Positions 25,473 through 33,635 of a stretch of 64,000 bases of DNA are shown here, piece after piece. The translations under genes were made by a program, and so were the position numbers. The notes beneath the pieces were generated by a model. That model was not told where the DNA came from. It saw nothing but the letters and a program-made list of their open reading frames with translations, and did no database searches. Position 1 is the stretch's first letter. Each line of letters opens with the position of its first letter. The stretch comes from CAZDDI01 sp964504195 (GTDB taxonomy: Bacteria; Chloroflexota; Anaerolineae; B4-G1; SLSP01): contig CAZDDI010000012.1 of NCBI GenBank assembly GCA_964504195.1, positions 23,552 to 87,551 on the forward strand, in the 5' to 3' direction.

Positions 25473-25868
25473 TCAGATTGTTGGTTGTTGATCAGATACG
25501 ATAGTGGCGCGTTGCATAGCACTATCCAATTCTTCTAATCCAAAAGGAATTGTGCAGTATTGATGTAAAGGTGGCGCATATACTTCATCAAAGCAGTCAT
25601 TGCTTTCTGTTTGTCTGATAAGTGTGATAGATGGGAATTTACCTTTAATAATCCCTATCAAGCCGGGTGTTTTACTATCCCTGGTCACGCCCCACTCTGA
25701 AACTGTAATCAGGCCGCATAATGGTTGGGTCTGGATAATCAGCCGCGCTTCTTCCGGTGATTCGACGTGTAACACGGCAAATCCTTTCTGTTCCAAAAAT
25801 ACTTTGAGAATGTTTCGCCATGCATCGGGAATAGCGAGTAGGAGGTGAGTGTGGGTCGGAGCATTCAT
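25473..25868 (-). CDS. Small receiver-like protein without phosphorylation site
   Basis: A 131-residue protein whose pattern (THLLLAIPDAWRNILKVFLEQKGFAVLHVESPEEARLIIQTQPLCGLITV) resembles a CheY-like receiver domain. The phospho-acceptor aspartate that should follow the third strand is not there (LITVSEWG), nor is the acidic pair in the first loop. So if it is a receiver fold, it is a pseudo-receiver. It is followed by the HAD gene after one base. No DNA-binding domain. Function unknown. Confidence 0.55.
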   Translation of the reverse strand: MNAPTHTHLLLAIPDAWRNILKVFLEQKGFAVLHVESPEEARLIIQTQPLCGLITVSEWGVTRDSKTPGLIGIIKGKFPSITLIRQTESNDCFDEVYAPPLHQYCTIPFGLEELDSAMQRATIVSDQQPTI

Positions 25869-25914
25869 GGTTTTTGCTTCGAGCCTCTGTTCAAATCAAA
25901 GTGACAGGCGATAC

Positions 25915-26166
25915 TTACCATACGCCACGATCCTCAAGCACGATTTCTGATAGGGGTTTGCCGAAAGGGCTACCTAAAAGATCGACCAAACGCTGACGTG
26001 CTTCTACCGAGACTGGGTCAGGGGGGATTGGCTCATCAGACTTAGATTGGGTTAGCCGGGCAGCCGCCAGGATTTGCCCAATGCGCGCGGTTTGGGTTTT
26101 CGGCATGTTTTTAACAATTATCTGGATATGCACTTGTTGATGCTCGCGCAATTGCAGTGGTCTCAA
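25915..26166 (-). CDS. AF2212/DUF104-like antitoxin fragment, N-terminus shortened
   Basis: The segment L-YPLRPLQLREHQQVHIQI reads like the DNA-binding N-terminal hairpin of DUF104 antitoxins (pattern G-x-L-x-PL-PL-L-x-E-x-x-V). In relatives about ten residues precede it, including a start Met and a Y-E-x-G turn. Here the frame upstream gives SKQGTLYPL but no ATG, GTG or SD; the first usable start is TTG at 26166. The rest (83 residues) is acidic and lacks motifs. No toxin gene is adjacent. Most likely a decayed remnant, or translated from a weak TTG. Confidence 0.5.
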   Translation of the reverse strand: MRPLQLREHQQVHIQIIVKNMPKTQTARIGQILAAARLTQSKSDEPIPPDPVSVEARQRLVDLLGSPFGKPLSEIVLEDRGVW

Positions 26167-26185
26167 CGGATATAACGTGCCTTGC

Positions 26186-27085
26186 TTACTGCAACAACAA
26201 AATTGCGATGACTGCTACCCATAGGGCGGCCTGGAGGAACAAGTTCCCGATCCACAGGAAATAGGCGGCGACGCGTTCGCGGGTGTAGAGGAATAGGCCG
26301 AGTACGCTGTTCAGAATCAAAAAGAGCAGGCCGATGAGGGCCAGGTAGAAGATGCGCGCGGCTTCGGTGAGCATGAGCGGAGCACCCTCGTCGGTGAAGC
26401 GTAGGGCGATTTGCGGCGGTAGGGCGGGATAACGCCAGGCCAGCACACCTACCAGTAGTAGTAGGAGCAGCCCGCCGCCGCTTAAGGCGGCCAATGCCGC
26501 GTGATCCTGCCAGATAGGCCAATCCAGAAAAGCCGGATGGCTGGATTGTTCGACCACTTCTTGGGTAGGTCCCATCGCCCGCCGCTCTTCTAGAGCCTCC
26601 CGGAAGCCGTCCAAATCGGTGGGAGAGAGGGCGTAGGCGAGCGTCTCGGTGCGGACGATGATCTGCTGTTTGGCACCGGCGACGGCGTAGAACAGGATGG
26701 GTGCGAGGCCCTCGGCCTCGCCTGTGCCGACGAAGTGGCCGGGGAAGTACAATCCTTGTCGTAGGCGGATGTTTTGTAAATCCGCGCCGGAGAGCACCTC
26801 GCGCACGGAGGCGAGCGGGATCTGATGCCGGTTGTTGCCCCAGGTGATGGCGATGGCGTTGCGATCCATCGTGTAACTGGCGTTGAGCAAGCCCCATAGC
26901 CAGTAGGCCAGCATGAGCGCCGCCAGTAGCGCGCCAACCGCTAACACGCTCACGATAAATGTCAGTAGATTCACCGGTTGTAAGACCGCGATAACGATCA
27001 GGCCCGCCATCATCAATAGTAGCATGGCCTCTACCGCCAGTCCCACGCGCCAGCCTGTGCGAATATCCAGTTCCCAAACGGTCAT
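26186..27085 (-). CDS. Membrane protein with PH-like domain and DUF1648-like segment
   Basis: A 299-residue membrane protein. Helices lie at about 15-33 and 40-66, then a soluble beta-rich stretch (YTMDRNAIAITWGNNRHQIPLASVREVLSG) that matches bacterial PH domains, then helices near 200-220, 245-265 and 275-298. Between helices three and four, YPALPPQIALRFTDEGAP recalls DUF1648, found in SdpI-type immunity proteins. Role unknown. ATG at 27085, one base after recR stop, so probably co-transcribed with dnaX-ybaB-recR. Confidence 0.7.
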   Translation of the reverse strand: MTVWELDIRTGWRVGLAVEAMLLLMMAGLIVIAVLQPVNLLTFIVSVLAVGALLAALMLAYWLWGLLNASYTMDRNAIAITWGNNRHQIPLASVREVLSGADLQNIRLRQGLYFPGHFVGTGEAEGLAPILFYAVAGAKQQIIVRTETLAYALSPTDLDGFREALEERRAMGPTQEVVEQSSHPAFLDWPIWQDHAALAALSGGGLLLLLLVGVLAWRYPALPPQIALRFTDEGAPLMLTEAARIFYLALIGLLFLILNSVLGLFLYTRERVAAYFLWIGNLFLQAALWVAVIAILLLQ

Positions 27086-27086
27086 A

Positions 27087-27692
27087 TTAGAGTTCCTGGC
27101 GGGATTCCAGCGCCCGCGTTAATGTGACTTGATCGGCGTATTCGAGATCGCCGCCGGCGGGCAGCCCGCGCCCTAGCCGGGTGACGCGCACGCCTAGTCC
27201 CTTGAGGCGCGGTAGCAGATAGGCCGCTGTGTAATCGCCCTCGTTGGTGGGATTGGTCGCCAGCAATACTTCGCGTATCCCGCCCGCACGGATGCGGGCT
27301 TCGAGCTCGGCTACGCGCAAGTCTTCGGCGAAGATGCCTTCGAGTGGCGAGAGCGCCCCATGCAACACATGGTAAACGCCGTGATATTGCCCGGTGCGCT
27401 CCAGCGAGAGTAAGTCCATAGGCTCTTCGATTGCGCAGACGGTGGTGTGGTCGCGGGTCTCGTCAGCGCAAACCGGGCAGGGATCGGACTCGGTCACGTT
27501 GTAGCAGATGGAGCAGAAGCGTGTGCGCTCGACCAGAGATTGCAGACTGTCGGCTAGGCGCAGGGCCAGCTCCGATTTGCCGCGCAGCAGGTAGAACGCC
27601 AGCCGCGAGGCGGTTTTCGGGCCGACCCCAGGCAGCTCGGAGAAGGTTTCCACCAGCCGGGTTACGGCAGGAGGGATGGCTGCTTCAGCCAT
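27087..27692 (-). CDS. recR: Recombination mediator RecR
   Basis: Works with RecF and RecO to load RecA at single-strand gaps. 201 residues. N-terminal helix-hairpin-helix (LPGVGPKTASRLAFYLL) near 20-36, a four-cysteine zinc finger CSICYNVTESDPCPVC near 58-73, then a Toprim domain (VCAIEEPMDLLSLE, LLATNPTNEGDYTA) and the C-terminal GLPAGGDLEYADQVTL with the Walker-like tail. Standard dnaX-ybaB-recR gene order with three-base spacing to ybaB supports the call. Confidence 0.96.
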   Translation of the reverse strand: MAEAAIPPAVTRLVETFSELPGVGPKTASRLAFYLLRGKSELALRLADSLQSLVERTRFCSICYNVTESDPCPVCADETRDHTTVCAIEEPMDLLSLERTGQYHGVYHVLHGALSPLEGIFAEDLRVAELEARIRAGGIREVLLATNPTNEGDYTAAYLLPRLKGLGVRVTRLGRGLPAGGDLEYADQVTLTRALESRQEL

Positions 27693-27695
27693 AGA

Positions 27696-28046
27696 TTAGA
27701 ACAGGCCGGGGAGGCTCAAGCCGCCGGTCAGCCCAGCCATTTGGTCAGCCATGAGCGCCTGGGCTTTTTGGATCCCCTCATTGACAGCGGCCACGAGCAG
27801 GTCTTGCAGCATATCCAGGTCTTCCGGGTCTACCACTTCAGGCTTGAGCGTGATGCTCTGCACTTCCAGCCCGCCGCTGATGGCGATTTCCACCATGCCG
27901 CCGCCGGCGGTGGCCGTGACCACTTGCTGGGCAGTCTCCTCTTGCATCCGTTCCATTTCCGCCTGCATCTTTTGCACCTGGCGCATCAAGTCGTTGGGAT
28001 TCATCCGTCCACCACCGCCACCGCCCATCATACGATTTTTAGCCAT
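27696..28046 (-). CDS. ybaB: YbaB/EbfC nucleoid-associated protein
   Basis: Small dimeric DNA-binding protein, 116 residues. It begins with an extra glycine-rich stretch (MMGGGGGGRMNPNDLM), then the coiled helix LMRQVQKMQAEMERMQEETAQ, the strand VVTATAGGGMVEIAISG and the final helix LLVAAVNEGIQKAQALMADQMAGLTGG. Lies between dnaX and recR as in most bacteria. Family secure, function in nucleoid organisation taken from known members. Confidence 0.93.
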   Translation of the reverse strand: MAKNRMMGGGGGGRMNPNDLMRQVQKMQAEMERMQEETAQQVVTATAGGGMVEIAISGGLEVQSITLKPEVVDPEDLDMLQDLLVAAVNEGIQKAQALMADQMAGLTGGLSLPGLF

Positions 28047-28061
28047 GATCTGTTCTCCTCA

Positions 28062-28111
28062 TTAAAATAGCAAATCTCAAACTACAAGTTACAAGCTACA
28101 AGCAACAAGTT
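28062..28111. repeat. AAATCTC units followed by ACAAGNN heptads
   Basis: Between ybaB and dnaX: AAATAGC, AAATCTC, then ACAAGTT, ACAAGCT, ACAAGCA, ACAAG in strict seven-base register. Confidence 0.8.
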
Positions 28112-28114
28112 TCT

Positions 28115-29755
28115 TCACGTTTCCATATCCGCCACGGCCCCCAGTTCCTCCACTGCGCGGCGCACCAGTTCATCCTCTAGCACGTCGGGCGGTTCTTCGG
28201 GGGGCGGGGGCGGTGACGCTTGGCGTGGCGCGGCTGGGGCGGGTGCAGAAGCCGCTGCCTGCCATTCCTTCTCCAGCACACAGCGCACGCGCACAGGATG
28301 GGTGAAGACTGTGGCCAGGGCATCTTCCACGGCCCGTCGTCCGTTATCTTCATCAATTTTGTTCCGGTGGAAGGCGTGTTTGAACCCCAGCACCAAGCGG
28401 CCTTCGGCGTCGGTCGCTAGCGGCGTCGCGTCACGCAACAGTGCCGAAAGGGACAGATTGACCGGGCGCACCAGATCAATCACCTCACGCCACCGTGGGG
28501 CCACATCAGCGAGTTGTAGCGCTGCACCGGATTTTGGGGCGGAGGTCGCAGCCGGGGACGGGGCTGCCGGACGCTGCGGCGCAGGTGTGGCAGCAGTTGG
28601 CGGCGTGGGCGCTCGTGTGGGCGGTGGTGCTACTGGCGCGACGGCTGGTGCAGCGGGCGCGTTCGCCGTTGCTGGTAGCGCCCGTTCCAGCGAGGCTTCC
28701 ACGAAGGCCAGCTCCAGCGGTAGCTGCGGTTGCCAGCCACTGCCACGCTCCCCGGCCACCGCGCTGAACAGGCGCACCGCCTCGGTCAGCCGTTCCGGCG
28801 CAGCCTGACGGGCCAGCTCTTGCAGGCGCGGGCGCTCCTCGGCGGTTGGATCGGGCCAGGTATCGCCCGCCCCCAGGCGCATCAGCAGCAGGCCGCGCAG
28901 AAAATCGGCCAGCTGGCGAGCCAATTGGCGCGGATCCGCGCCCCCATCGGTCGCCCGGTTGAGGATGCGCAGCCCCGCGTTGACATCGCGCGCAATCCAT
29001 GCCTGAATCAGCTCCAGAATCACATCGCGACGCTCCGCCCCCAACATCAACCGCACATAATCGGCGGTCACATCGCCTCCGGCGGACATTTGATCCAGCA
29101 GACTGATGGCATCGCGCATCCCGCCGCCCGCCGCGCGCGCAATCAGCTCCAGTGCCTCCGGCTCAGCGGTAATCTGCTCCTGCGCGACGATCTTTTGCAA
29201 CTGTTCCAGCATCGCCTCCAGCGGAATCCGCCGGAACTCGAACCGCTGGCAGCGCGAGAGCACGGTGGGTAGAATTTTGTGCGCCTCGGTAGTCGCCAGA
29301 ATGAAGATGACGTGCTCCGGCGGCTCTTCCAGAGTCTTGAGCAGCGCGTTGAAGGCGGAGGTGGAGAGCATGTGGACTTCATCCACCACATAGACCTTAT
29401 AGCGGCTCTGTGTGGGGCGGAAGCCCACCTTTTCGAGCAGCTCGCGGACGTTGTCCACACCCGTGTTCGAGGCCGCGTCAATCTCGATCAAATCCATCAG
29501 CCGCCCCGCGTTCACCGCCGCGCAGATTTCGCACGTATTGCACGGGCGCTCGGCGACGGGCGCCAGGCAGTTGACGGCCTTCGCGACCAGCCGCGCGCTG
29601 GTGGTCTTGCCGGTGCCGCGTGGCCCAGCGAATAGATAGGCGTGGTGGATGTGTTCCAGACGCAGCGCGTTGCGTAGCGTTTGGACAATATGTTCTTGTC
29701 CCACCACTTCATCGAAGGATTGTGGTCGCCATTTGCGGTATAATGCTTGTGCCAT
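28115..29755 (-). CDS. dnaX: DNA polymerase III subunit gamma/tau
   Basis: Clamp-loader ATPase of the replisome, 546 residues. Walker A is GPRGTGKTTSARL near residue 45, the zinc module is CLAPVAERPCNTCEIC, Walker B with VVDEVHML near 125, sensor 1 LATTEAHK and SRC arginine finger near 166-170. Domain III runs to about 355; then a Pro/Ala/Thr-rich linker (about 360-410) and a C-terminal domain with VLGFKHAFHRNKI, as in tau. No programmed slip site was evident. First gene of the dnaX-ybaB-recR operon. Confidence 0.96.
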   Translation of the reverse strand: MAQALYRKWRPQSFDEVVGQEHIVQTLRNALRLEHIHHAYLFAGPRGTGKTTSARLVAKAVNCLAPVAERPCNTCEICAAVNAGRLMDLIEIDAASNTGVDNVRELLEKVGFRPTQSRYKVYVVDEVHMLSTSAFNALLKTLEEPPEHVIFILATTEAHKILPTVLSRCQRFEFRRIPLEAMLEQLQKIVAQEQITAEPEALELIARAAGGGMRDAISLLDQMSAGGDVTADYVRLMLGAERRDVILELIQAWIARDVNAGLRILNRATDGGADPRQLARQLADFLRGLLLMRLGAGDTWPDPTAEERPRLQELARQAAPERLTEAVRLFSAVAGERGSGWQPQLPLELAFVEASLERALPATANAPAAPAVAPVAPPPTRAPTPPTAATPAPQRPAAPSPAATSAPKSGAALQLADVAPRWREVIDLVRPVNLSLSALLRDATPLATDAEGRLVLGFKHAFHRNKIDEDNGRRAVEDALATVFTHPVRVRCVLEKEWQAAASAPAPAAPRQASPPPPPEEPPDVLEDELVRRAVEELGAVADMET

Positions 29756-29907
29756 AAGCGCCTCCCAGCGTTGCTTAGTCTATCACGGATAGCAAAGGAA
29801 GCAAGTGTACTTTGGCTTGCTTCTTGTGGGGTCTATGCTAAAGTTAGACTGGGATGTGGCACATGATTGCCCTGAGCGGTATTACTGACACTTTGAAGGA
29901 GGTATAG

Positions 29908-30279
29908 ATGAACGAGTTGCTCCCCTTGAGAAAAAATGACGCAGTTTCAACTGAGACAGAACAACAACGGTTACGGATGTTGACTACCCCGTTATCTTTG
30001 CGTGGCTGGCCCGTGTGGATGGTTTATCTGTTGGCGCTTCTGGGGCTTATTTACATCTTGAACCCTACGGCTGGCTGGGATTTTATCCCGGATTTCATTC
30101 CGGGCATCGGCAATCTGGATGAAGGGGTTGCCGTGATGATGCTATGGTATGGATTGGTTGAGTTTTTCGAGGGGCGGCACTATCGGCCGGCGACGCAAGA
30201 AGAAGCTGTAGAGGCGGAGTGGGAAGAACTTGCCCCCGAAACCGCAGAGACTCCAGAACCTTCGGAAATGACTGAGTAA
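29908..30279 (+). CDS. DUF1232/YkvA-like membrane protein
   Basis: A 123-residue protein with one clear helix (WPVWMVYLLALLGLIYIL, about 34-51) followed by the family pattern of a proline-rich amphipathic hairpin, WDFIPDFIPGIGNLDEGVAVMMLWYGL, resembling the D-x-I-P-D-x-I-P-x-x-G core of DUF1232. The tail is strongly acidic (EAEWEELAPETAETPEPSEMTE). GAAGGAGG lies six bases before the ATG. Function unknown; probably an envelope protein. Confidence 0.7.
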   Translation: MNELLPLRKNDAVSTETEQQRLRMLTTPLSLRGWPVWMVYLLALLGLIYILNPTAGWDFIPDFIPGIGNLDEGVAVMMLWYGLVEFFEGRHYRPATQEEAVEAEWEELAPETAETPEPSEMTE

Positions 30280-30297
30280 CCGTAGAGGAGGTCCACG

Positions 30298-30603
30298 ATG
30301 AGCTTGCAGGCGACATTGCGTGAACAGATTCTGATGAAGTTGGTTGCGGTGATTGATCCGGAAACGGGCGTGGATGTGTTGCGGATGCAGCTGGTACAGG
30401 ACTTGGAGGTGGATGAGGCCATCGGAAAAGCAACCTATACCTTCCGGCCTTCTTCGATGTTGTGTCCACTGGCGACAAGCCTGGCGCTGGACATCAAGAA
30501 GGCGGTGGCTGCAGTGCCGGGGATTGTGGAACAGGAGATTGCGGTGACGAATTATGTGCGTGCCGAGGAACTCACGCAGCTGATTAATCAGCAGGCTGTG
30601 TAA
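30298..30603 (+). CDS. MIP18/DUF59-type iron-sulfur assembly protein
   Basis: A 101-residue protein of the PaaD/MIP18 (DUF59) group: LREQILMKLVAVIDPETGVDVLRMQLVQDLEVDE is the typical N-terminal half, and CPLATSLALDIKKAVAAVPGI holds the conserved Cys-Pro before a long helix. Family members help insert Fe-S clusters. The Fe-S enzymes around (KorABCD, the CCG protein) would need this, though such a link is inference. GAGGAGG before the ATG. Followed by a zinc-ribbon protein 26 bp later. Confidence 0.82.
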   Translation: MSLQATLREQILMKLVAVIDPETGVDVLRMQLVQDLEVDEAIGKATYTFRPSSMLCPLATSLALDIKKAVAAVPGIVEQEIAVTNYVRAEELTQLINQQAV

Positions 30604-30629
30604 ACGTATGTTTTCTTGAGGTGCTGGTT

Positions 30630-30863
30630 ATGCCGATTTATGAATACACTTGTCAGGATTGCCAGAATCATTTTCAGGCGCGGCGTGCGATGCGTGATGC
30701 TGATGCGCCGCTTGCCTGTCCCCAGTGCGGTGCGAAGCGCGCCAAACGGGGGCTATCGCTCTTTGCTGCGCATAGCAGTAGCGGGAAGGCTCTCGCTGGG
30801 GGTGGGGCCTCATGCGGCTCGTGCAGCAGTTCCAGTTGTGGCTCTTGTGGGCATAAACATTGA
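30630..30863 (+). CDS. FmdB-family zinc ribbon protein
   Basis: A 77-residue protein starting MPIYEYTCQDCQNHF, the family hallmark, with a second CPQC knuckle completing a zinc ribbon by residue 35. The tail is a Gly/Ser/Cys-rich stretch (GGASCGSCSSSSCGSCGHKH) seen in many FmdB homologs. ATG at 30630 is preferred to the GTG at 30621 because the conserved MPIYEY starts there and TTGAGGTG lies in front. Proposed in other systems as a regulator; role here unknown. Confidence 0.85.
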   Translation: MPIYEYTCQDCQNHFQARRAMRDADAPLACPQCGAKRAKRGLSLFAAHSSSGKALAGGGASCGSCSSSSCGSCGHKH

Positions 30864-30885
30864 GTAGATACCCAGGTTGTTAGCA

Positions 30886-30990
30886 GTTCGCCAGAGTCTT
30901 TATAGGACACGGATTGGTATGGATTTTACGGATAAGAATTGTAAGAAATCCGTGTTCTAAATTTTAAATCTGTCCAGGTGACGCTCGAGT
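30886..30990. repeat. About 105 bp inverted copy of the palindromic repeat
   Basis: The reverse complement ends CCGTGTCCTATAAAGA and CTCTGGCGAAC, matching the ends of copies at 8443-8566 and 51213-51340. Confidence 0.7.
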
Positions 30991-31000
30991 TAGACAATAA

Positions 31001-31034
31001 ACAACCCTCCCGCGAGCAAGCGCGGGAGGGTTGT
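31001..31034. terminator. Bidirectional terminator-like hairpin
   Basis: Perfect 14 bp stem ACAACCCTCCCGCG with a six-base loop, placed between the stop of the FmdB gene (plus) and that of the oxidoreductase gamma gene (minus). No strong T run on the plus strand; TTATTGT follows on the minus strand. Confidence 0.75.
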
Positions 31035-31089
31035 GTGCCTGAGAACCTGTCCGAAAATTCCGCCGATGGTCGAACTGTCGAAACCGGTG

Positions 31090-31175
31090 GCTGAGGCCTT
31101 CGGCAAGCTCAGTCACCGGAGCAGCCCGGTGGCTGAGCCTGTCGCAGCCGGTGGCTGAGCCTGTCGCAGCCCAAC
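31090..31175. repeat. GAGCCTGTCG dispersed repeat array
   Basis: CGGTGGCTGAGCCTGTCGCAGC occurs in two near-identical direct copies preceded by CCTTCGGCAAGCTCAG in the other orientation. The same words build the repeat inside the glycosyltransferase gene at 23.1-23.5 kb. Confidence 0.8.
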
Positions 31176-31221
31176 CACCGCGTGAAACGTGAACTTAGTT
31201 TCACGTTTCATGTAGCATGTT

Positions 31222-31770
31222 TTACCGTTCCGGGAACGCCAGTTCTGCCCCCTTGCGCAGCGCGAGCTTGTTAGGCTCTAGCCACTGCCGTTGGCGATCC
31301 GAAAGGTGCTTCTCCAGCTCGGTCTCCAGTGAGGCGATCTTCACAATGCCCGTCGCCGCGACGAGCATCCCCAGCGCGACGAGATTCGCCATCCGCACGT
31401 TGCCCAGCTCGGTAGCGATGTCACTCGCCTTGAGTTGCAGCACACGAATGTCGGAGCGCACGAACTGCTTCGGCGCGAGCGAGGCATTGACCACCAGCAG
31501 ACCGCCCGGCTTTACCAGCGGGCCGTACTTCTCCAGCGAGGGCAGATTGAGCGCGATGGCCGCTGTCGGATTGCGCACAACCGGCGCGCCGATCTCTTCC
31601 TCGGAAACGATCACGGTACAGTTGGCTGTGCCGCCGCGCATCTCTGGTCCGTAAGACGGGATCCAGGTCACATACAAATTCTCCGCCAGCCCGGCGTAAG
31701 CCAGCAGCTGTCCCGCAAAGAGCGCGCCTTGACCGCCAAACCCTGAGATGATGATGTCTTGGTGTCGCAT
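31222..31770 (-). CDS. korC: 2-oxoacid:ferredoxin oxidoreductase, gamma subunit
   Basis: Part of a cytosolic enzyme that oxidises a 2-oxoacid with CoA to acyl-CoA and CO2, reducing ferredoxin. The 182-residue gamma subunit begins with DIIISGFGGQGALFAGQLLAYAG and carries YGPEMRGGTANC near 45-56 and LPSLEKYGPLVKPGGLL. Last gene of a four-gene operon (delta, alpha, beta, gamma). Whether the substrate is 2-oxoglutarate or a branched-chain 2-oxoacid is not decided by the sequence; an amino-acid-fermenting host would favour the latter. Confidence 0.88.
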   Translation of the reverse strand: MRHQDIIISGFGGQGALFAGQLLAYAGLAENLYVTWIPSYGPEMRGGTANCTVIVSEEEIGAPVVRNPTAAIALNLPSLEKYGPLVKPGGLLVVNASLAPKQFVRSDIRVLQLKASDIATELGNVRMANLVALGMLVAATGIVKIASLETELEKHLSDRQRQWLEPNKLALRKGAELAFPER

Positions 31771-31779
31771 CGCCGCCTC

Positions 31780-32568
31780 CTATACCTTGAGCGCCGCTAC
31801 TGCGTCGCTAACTTTAGTATTACCCAACGGGAACTCCGGGATCATGTTCTCTTTGGCCCACTGCATCGCGTCCCAGGGGTCCACATGCCAGTTGGTCGGG
31901 CAGGTGGAGAGCACCTCTACGATGCTGAACCCCAGCCCTTGTTGCTGCGCCATGAACGCCCGCTTGATGGCTTTCTTCGTCTTGTTGATGCCGGGCAGGT
32001 CGAGCGCGGATTGGCGCGTGGCATAGGCTACCGCCGGGATCGCGGCCATGATCTCGCTGATATGCACCGGCACACCGGCGATACGCGGATCGCGCCCGAA
32101 CGGGCTGGATGTGGTCTTCTGGCCCTCCAGCGTGGTGGGGGCCATCTGCCCGCCTGTCATGCCGTAGATGGCGTTGTTGACGAAGATGGTGGTGATGAGC
32201 TCGCCGCGATGCGCCGCGTGGATGATCTCGTTCGTGCCGATGGCCGCCAGATCGCCGTCGCCCTGATAGGTGAACACGATCTTGTCGGGGTTGACGCGCT
32301 TGATGCCGGTCGCCATCGCGGGCGCGCGCCCGTGCGGCGCTTCGGCAAAGTCCATCTTGAAGTAGTAGTAGGCCAGCACCGAACAGCCCACCGGCGCCAC
32401 GCCGATGGTCTGCTCGCGCACGCCCAGCTCATCCAGCACTTCCGCTACCAGCCGGTGGATGACGCCGTGCGTACAGCCGGGGCAGTAGTGCGTGCTTTTC
32501 TTCGTCATTGAGTCTGGATACTGATAGATCAGTTCCATGTTTTCGGGGATTTGCGCTACATCGCTCAT
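31780..32568 (-). CDS. korB: 2-oxoacid:ferredoxin oxidoreductase, beta subunit (TPP-binding)
   Basis: Thiamine-diphosphate subunit of 262 residues. CPGCTHGVIHRL near residue 29 is the N-terminal cysteine pair region, GDGDLAAIGTNEIIHA near 100 binds TPP and magnesium, and NNAIYGMTGGQMAPTT with SPFGRDP is typical of Kor/Vor beta subunits. Unlike pyruvate oxidoreductases, it lacks a fused Fe-S domain. Its ATG overlaps the alpha-subunit stop by four bases. Substrate not settled. Confidence 0.9.
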   Translation of the reverse strand: MSDVAQIPENMELIYQYPDSMTKKSTHYCPGCTHGVIHRLVAEVLDELGVREQTIGVAPVGCSVLAYYYFKMDFAEAPHGRAPAMATGIKRVNPDKIVFTYQGDGDLAAIGTNEIIHAAHRGELITTIFVNNAIYGMTGGQMAPTTLEGQKTTSSPFGRDPRIAGVPVHISEIMAAIPAVAYATRQSALDLPGINKTKKAIKRAFMAQQQGLGFSIVEVLSTCPTNWHVDPWDAMQWAKENMIPEFPLGNTKVSDAVAALKV

Positions 32569-33626
32569 TTCCCAGTACCCCCTTCCATATCCTTAACTGC
32601 GGCCAGAATCTCATCCACCATCGGGACAATGCCGCCCATCCGCCCATAGAACTTGACGGGCGTTTTGCCCAGAACGGCCAATTGCACATCCTCCAACATC
32701 TGCCCGGCGCTCATCTCGGAGACGAGGACGCCGCGCACCTGCCCGGCCAGCTCCGCAATGCGCGCCGAGGGGAACGGCCAGAGCGTCTGCGGGCGCAACA
32801 AGCCCACTTTGAGGCCCTGCTTGCGCGCCTCGCGCACCACCGAGAGGCAAATCCGCCCGACGGTGCCGTAAGCCACCAGCAGCAGCTCGGCATCTTCGGT
32901 TTGATATTCCTTCCAGCGCACTTCATTTTTCTGGATTTCCGCCAGCTTCGCCTGGAAGCGCAGGTTGGTCTTCTCCAACCCTTCCGGCGAGAGATCAAGC
33001 GAGGTGATGATGTGCTGCTCGCGGCCCACCGCGCCGGTCAGCGCCCAGTCCGGGCGCGGACGGGGGAACGGCTGCATGGGGGGCAGCTCGGCGGATTCCA
33101 TGATCTGCCCCAGGCTGCCATCCCCGGCGATGAGAACGAGCGTGCGGTACTTCTCGGCCAGGTCGAAGGCCAGCCCCATCATGTCAATGATCTCCTGCAC
33201 GTTGGCGGGAGCCAACACGATGGGGTGGAAATCGCCATGCCCGGCGCTCTTCGTCATGATAAAGTAATCGCTCTGCGAGGGCTGGATGTTGCCCAGGCCC
33301 GGCCCGCCGCGCTGCATGTTGACCACTACAGCGGGCACATCCGAGCCGGCGATGTAGGAGAGGCCCTCGGCCATGAGGCTGAACCCCGGCCCAGAGGTCG
33401 AGGTCATCGTGCGGACGCCGCAGCAGGCCGCGCCGTAGACCATGTTGATCGCGCCCAGCTCGCTCTCGGCCTGGATGAAGACGCGGTTCTCCTCCACCAT
33501 GCGCTTGGCGAGGTGCTCCAGCGCCTCGCTCTGCGGGGTGATGGGATAGCCGAAGTAGGCTTCCAGACCGTAGCGCAGCGCGGCTTCAGCGAAGGCTTCG
33601 TTACCCTTGAGTAATTCGCGTGCCAT
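32565..33626 (-). CDS. korA: 2-oxoacid:ferredoxin oxidoreductase, alpha subunit
   Basis: Pyrimidine-binding and CoA-interacting subunit, 353 residues. It starts MARELLKGNEAFAEAALRYGLEAYFGYPITPQSEALEHLA, the common start of KorA/VorB proteins, followed by TSGPGFSLMAEGLSYIAGSDVPAVVVN and the RGGPGLGNIQPSQSDY loop near 105-125. The C-terminal third carries GTVGRICLSVV and LRPQTLWPFP. Ten bases after the ferredoxin subunit stop. All four subunits are present, so the enzyme is probably functional. Confidence 0.92.
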   Translation of the reverse strand: MARELLKGNEAFAEAALRYGLEAYFGYPITPQSEALEHLAKRMVEENRVFIQAESELGAINMVYGAACCGVRTMTSTSGPGFSLMAEGLSYIAGSDVPAVVVNMQRGGPGLGNIQPSQSDYFIMTKSAGHGDFHPIVLAPANVQEIIDMMGLAFDLAEKYRTLVLIAGDGSLGQIMESAELPPMQPFPRPRPDWALTGAVGREQHIITSLDLSPEGLEKTNLRFQAKLAEIQKNEVRWKEYQTEDAELLLVAYGTVGRICLSVVREARKQGLKVGLLRPQTLWPFPSARIAELAGQVRGVLVSEMSAGQMLEDVQLAVLGKTPVKFYGRMGGIVPMVDEILAAVKDMEGGTGK

Positions 33627-33635
33627 AGCGCCCTC

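Larger units (their letters stand above)
30864..31221. other. Repeat-filled gap between convergent genes
   Basis: Holds the inverted copy of the 125 bp repeat (30886-30990), a bidirectional terminator (31001-31034), the CGGCGGAATTTTCGG word (31043-31075), a GAGCCTGTCG repeat (31090-31175) and a GTGAAAC palindrome (31180-31213). No gene seen. Confidence 0.7.

Noticed and set aside
28115..29755. Programmed frameshift in dnaX giving gamma.
   Set aside because: No A-rich slippery heptamer followed by a hairpin was found in the expected region.
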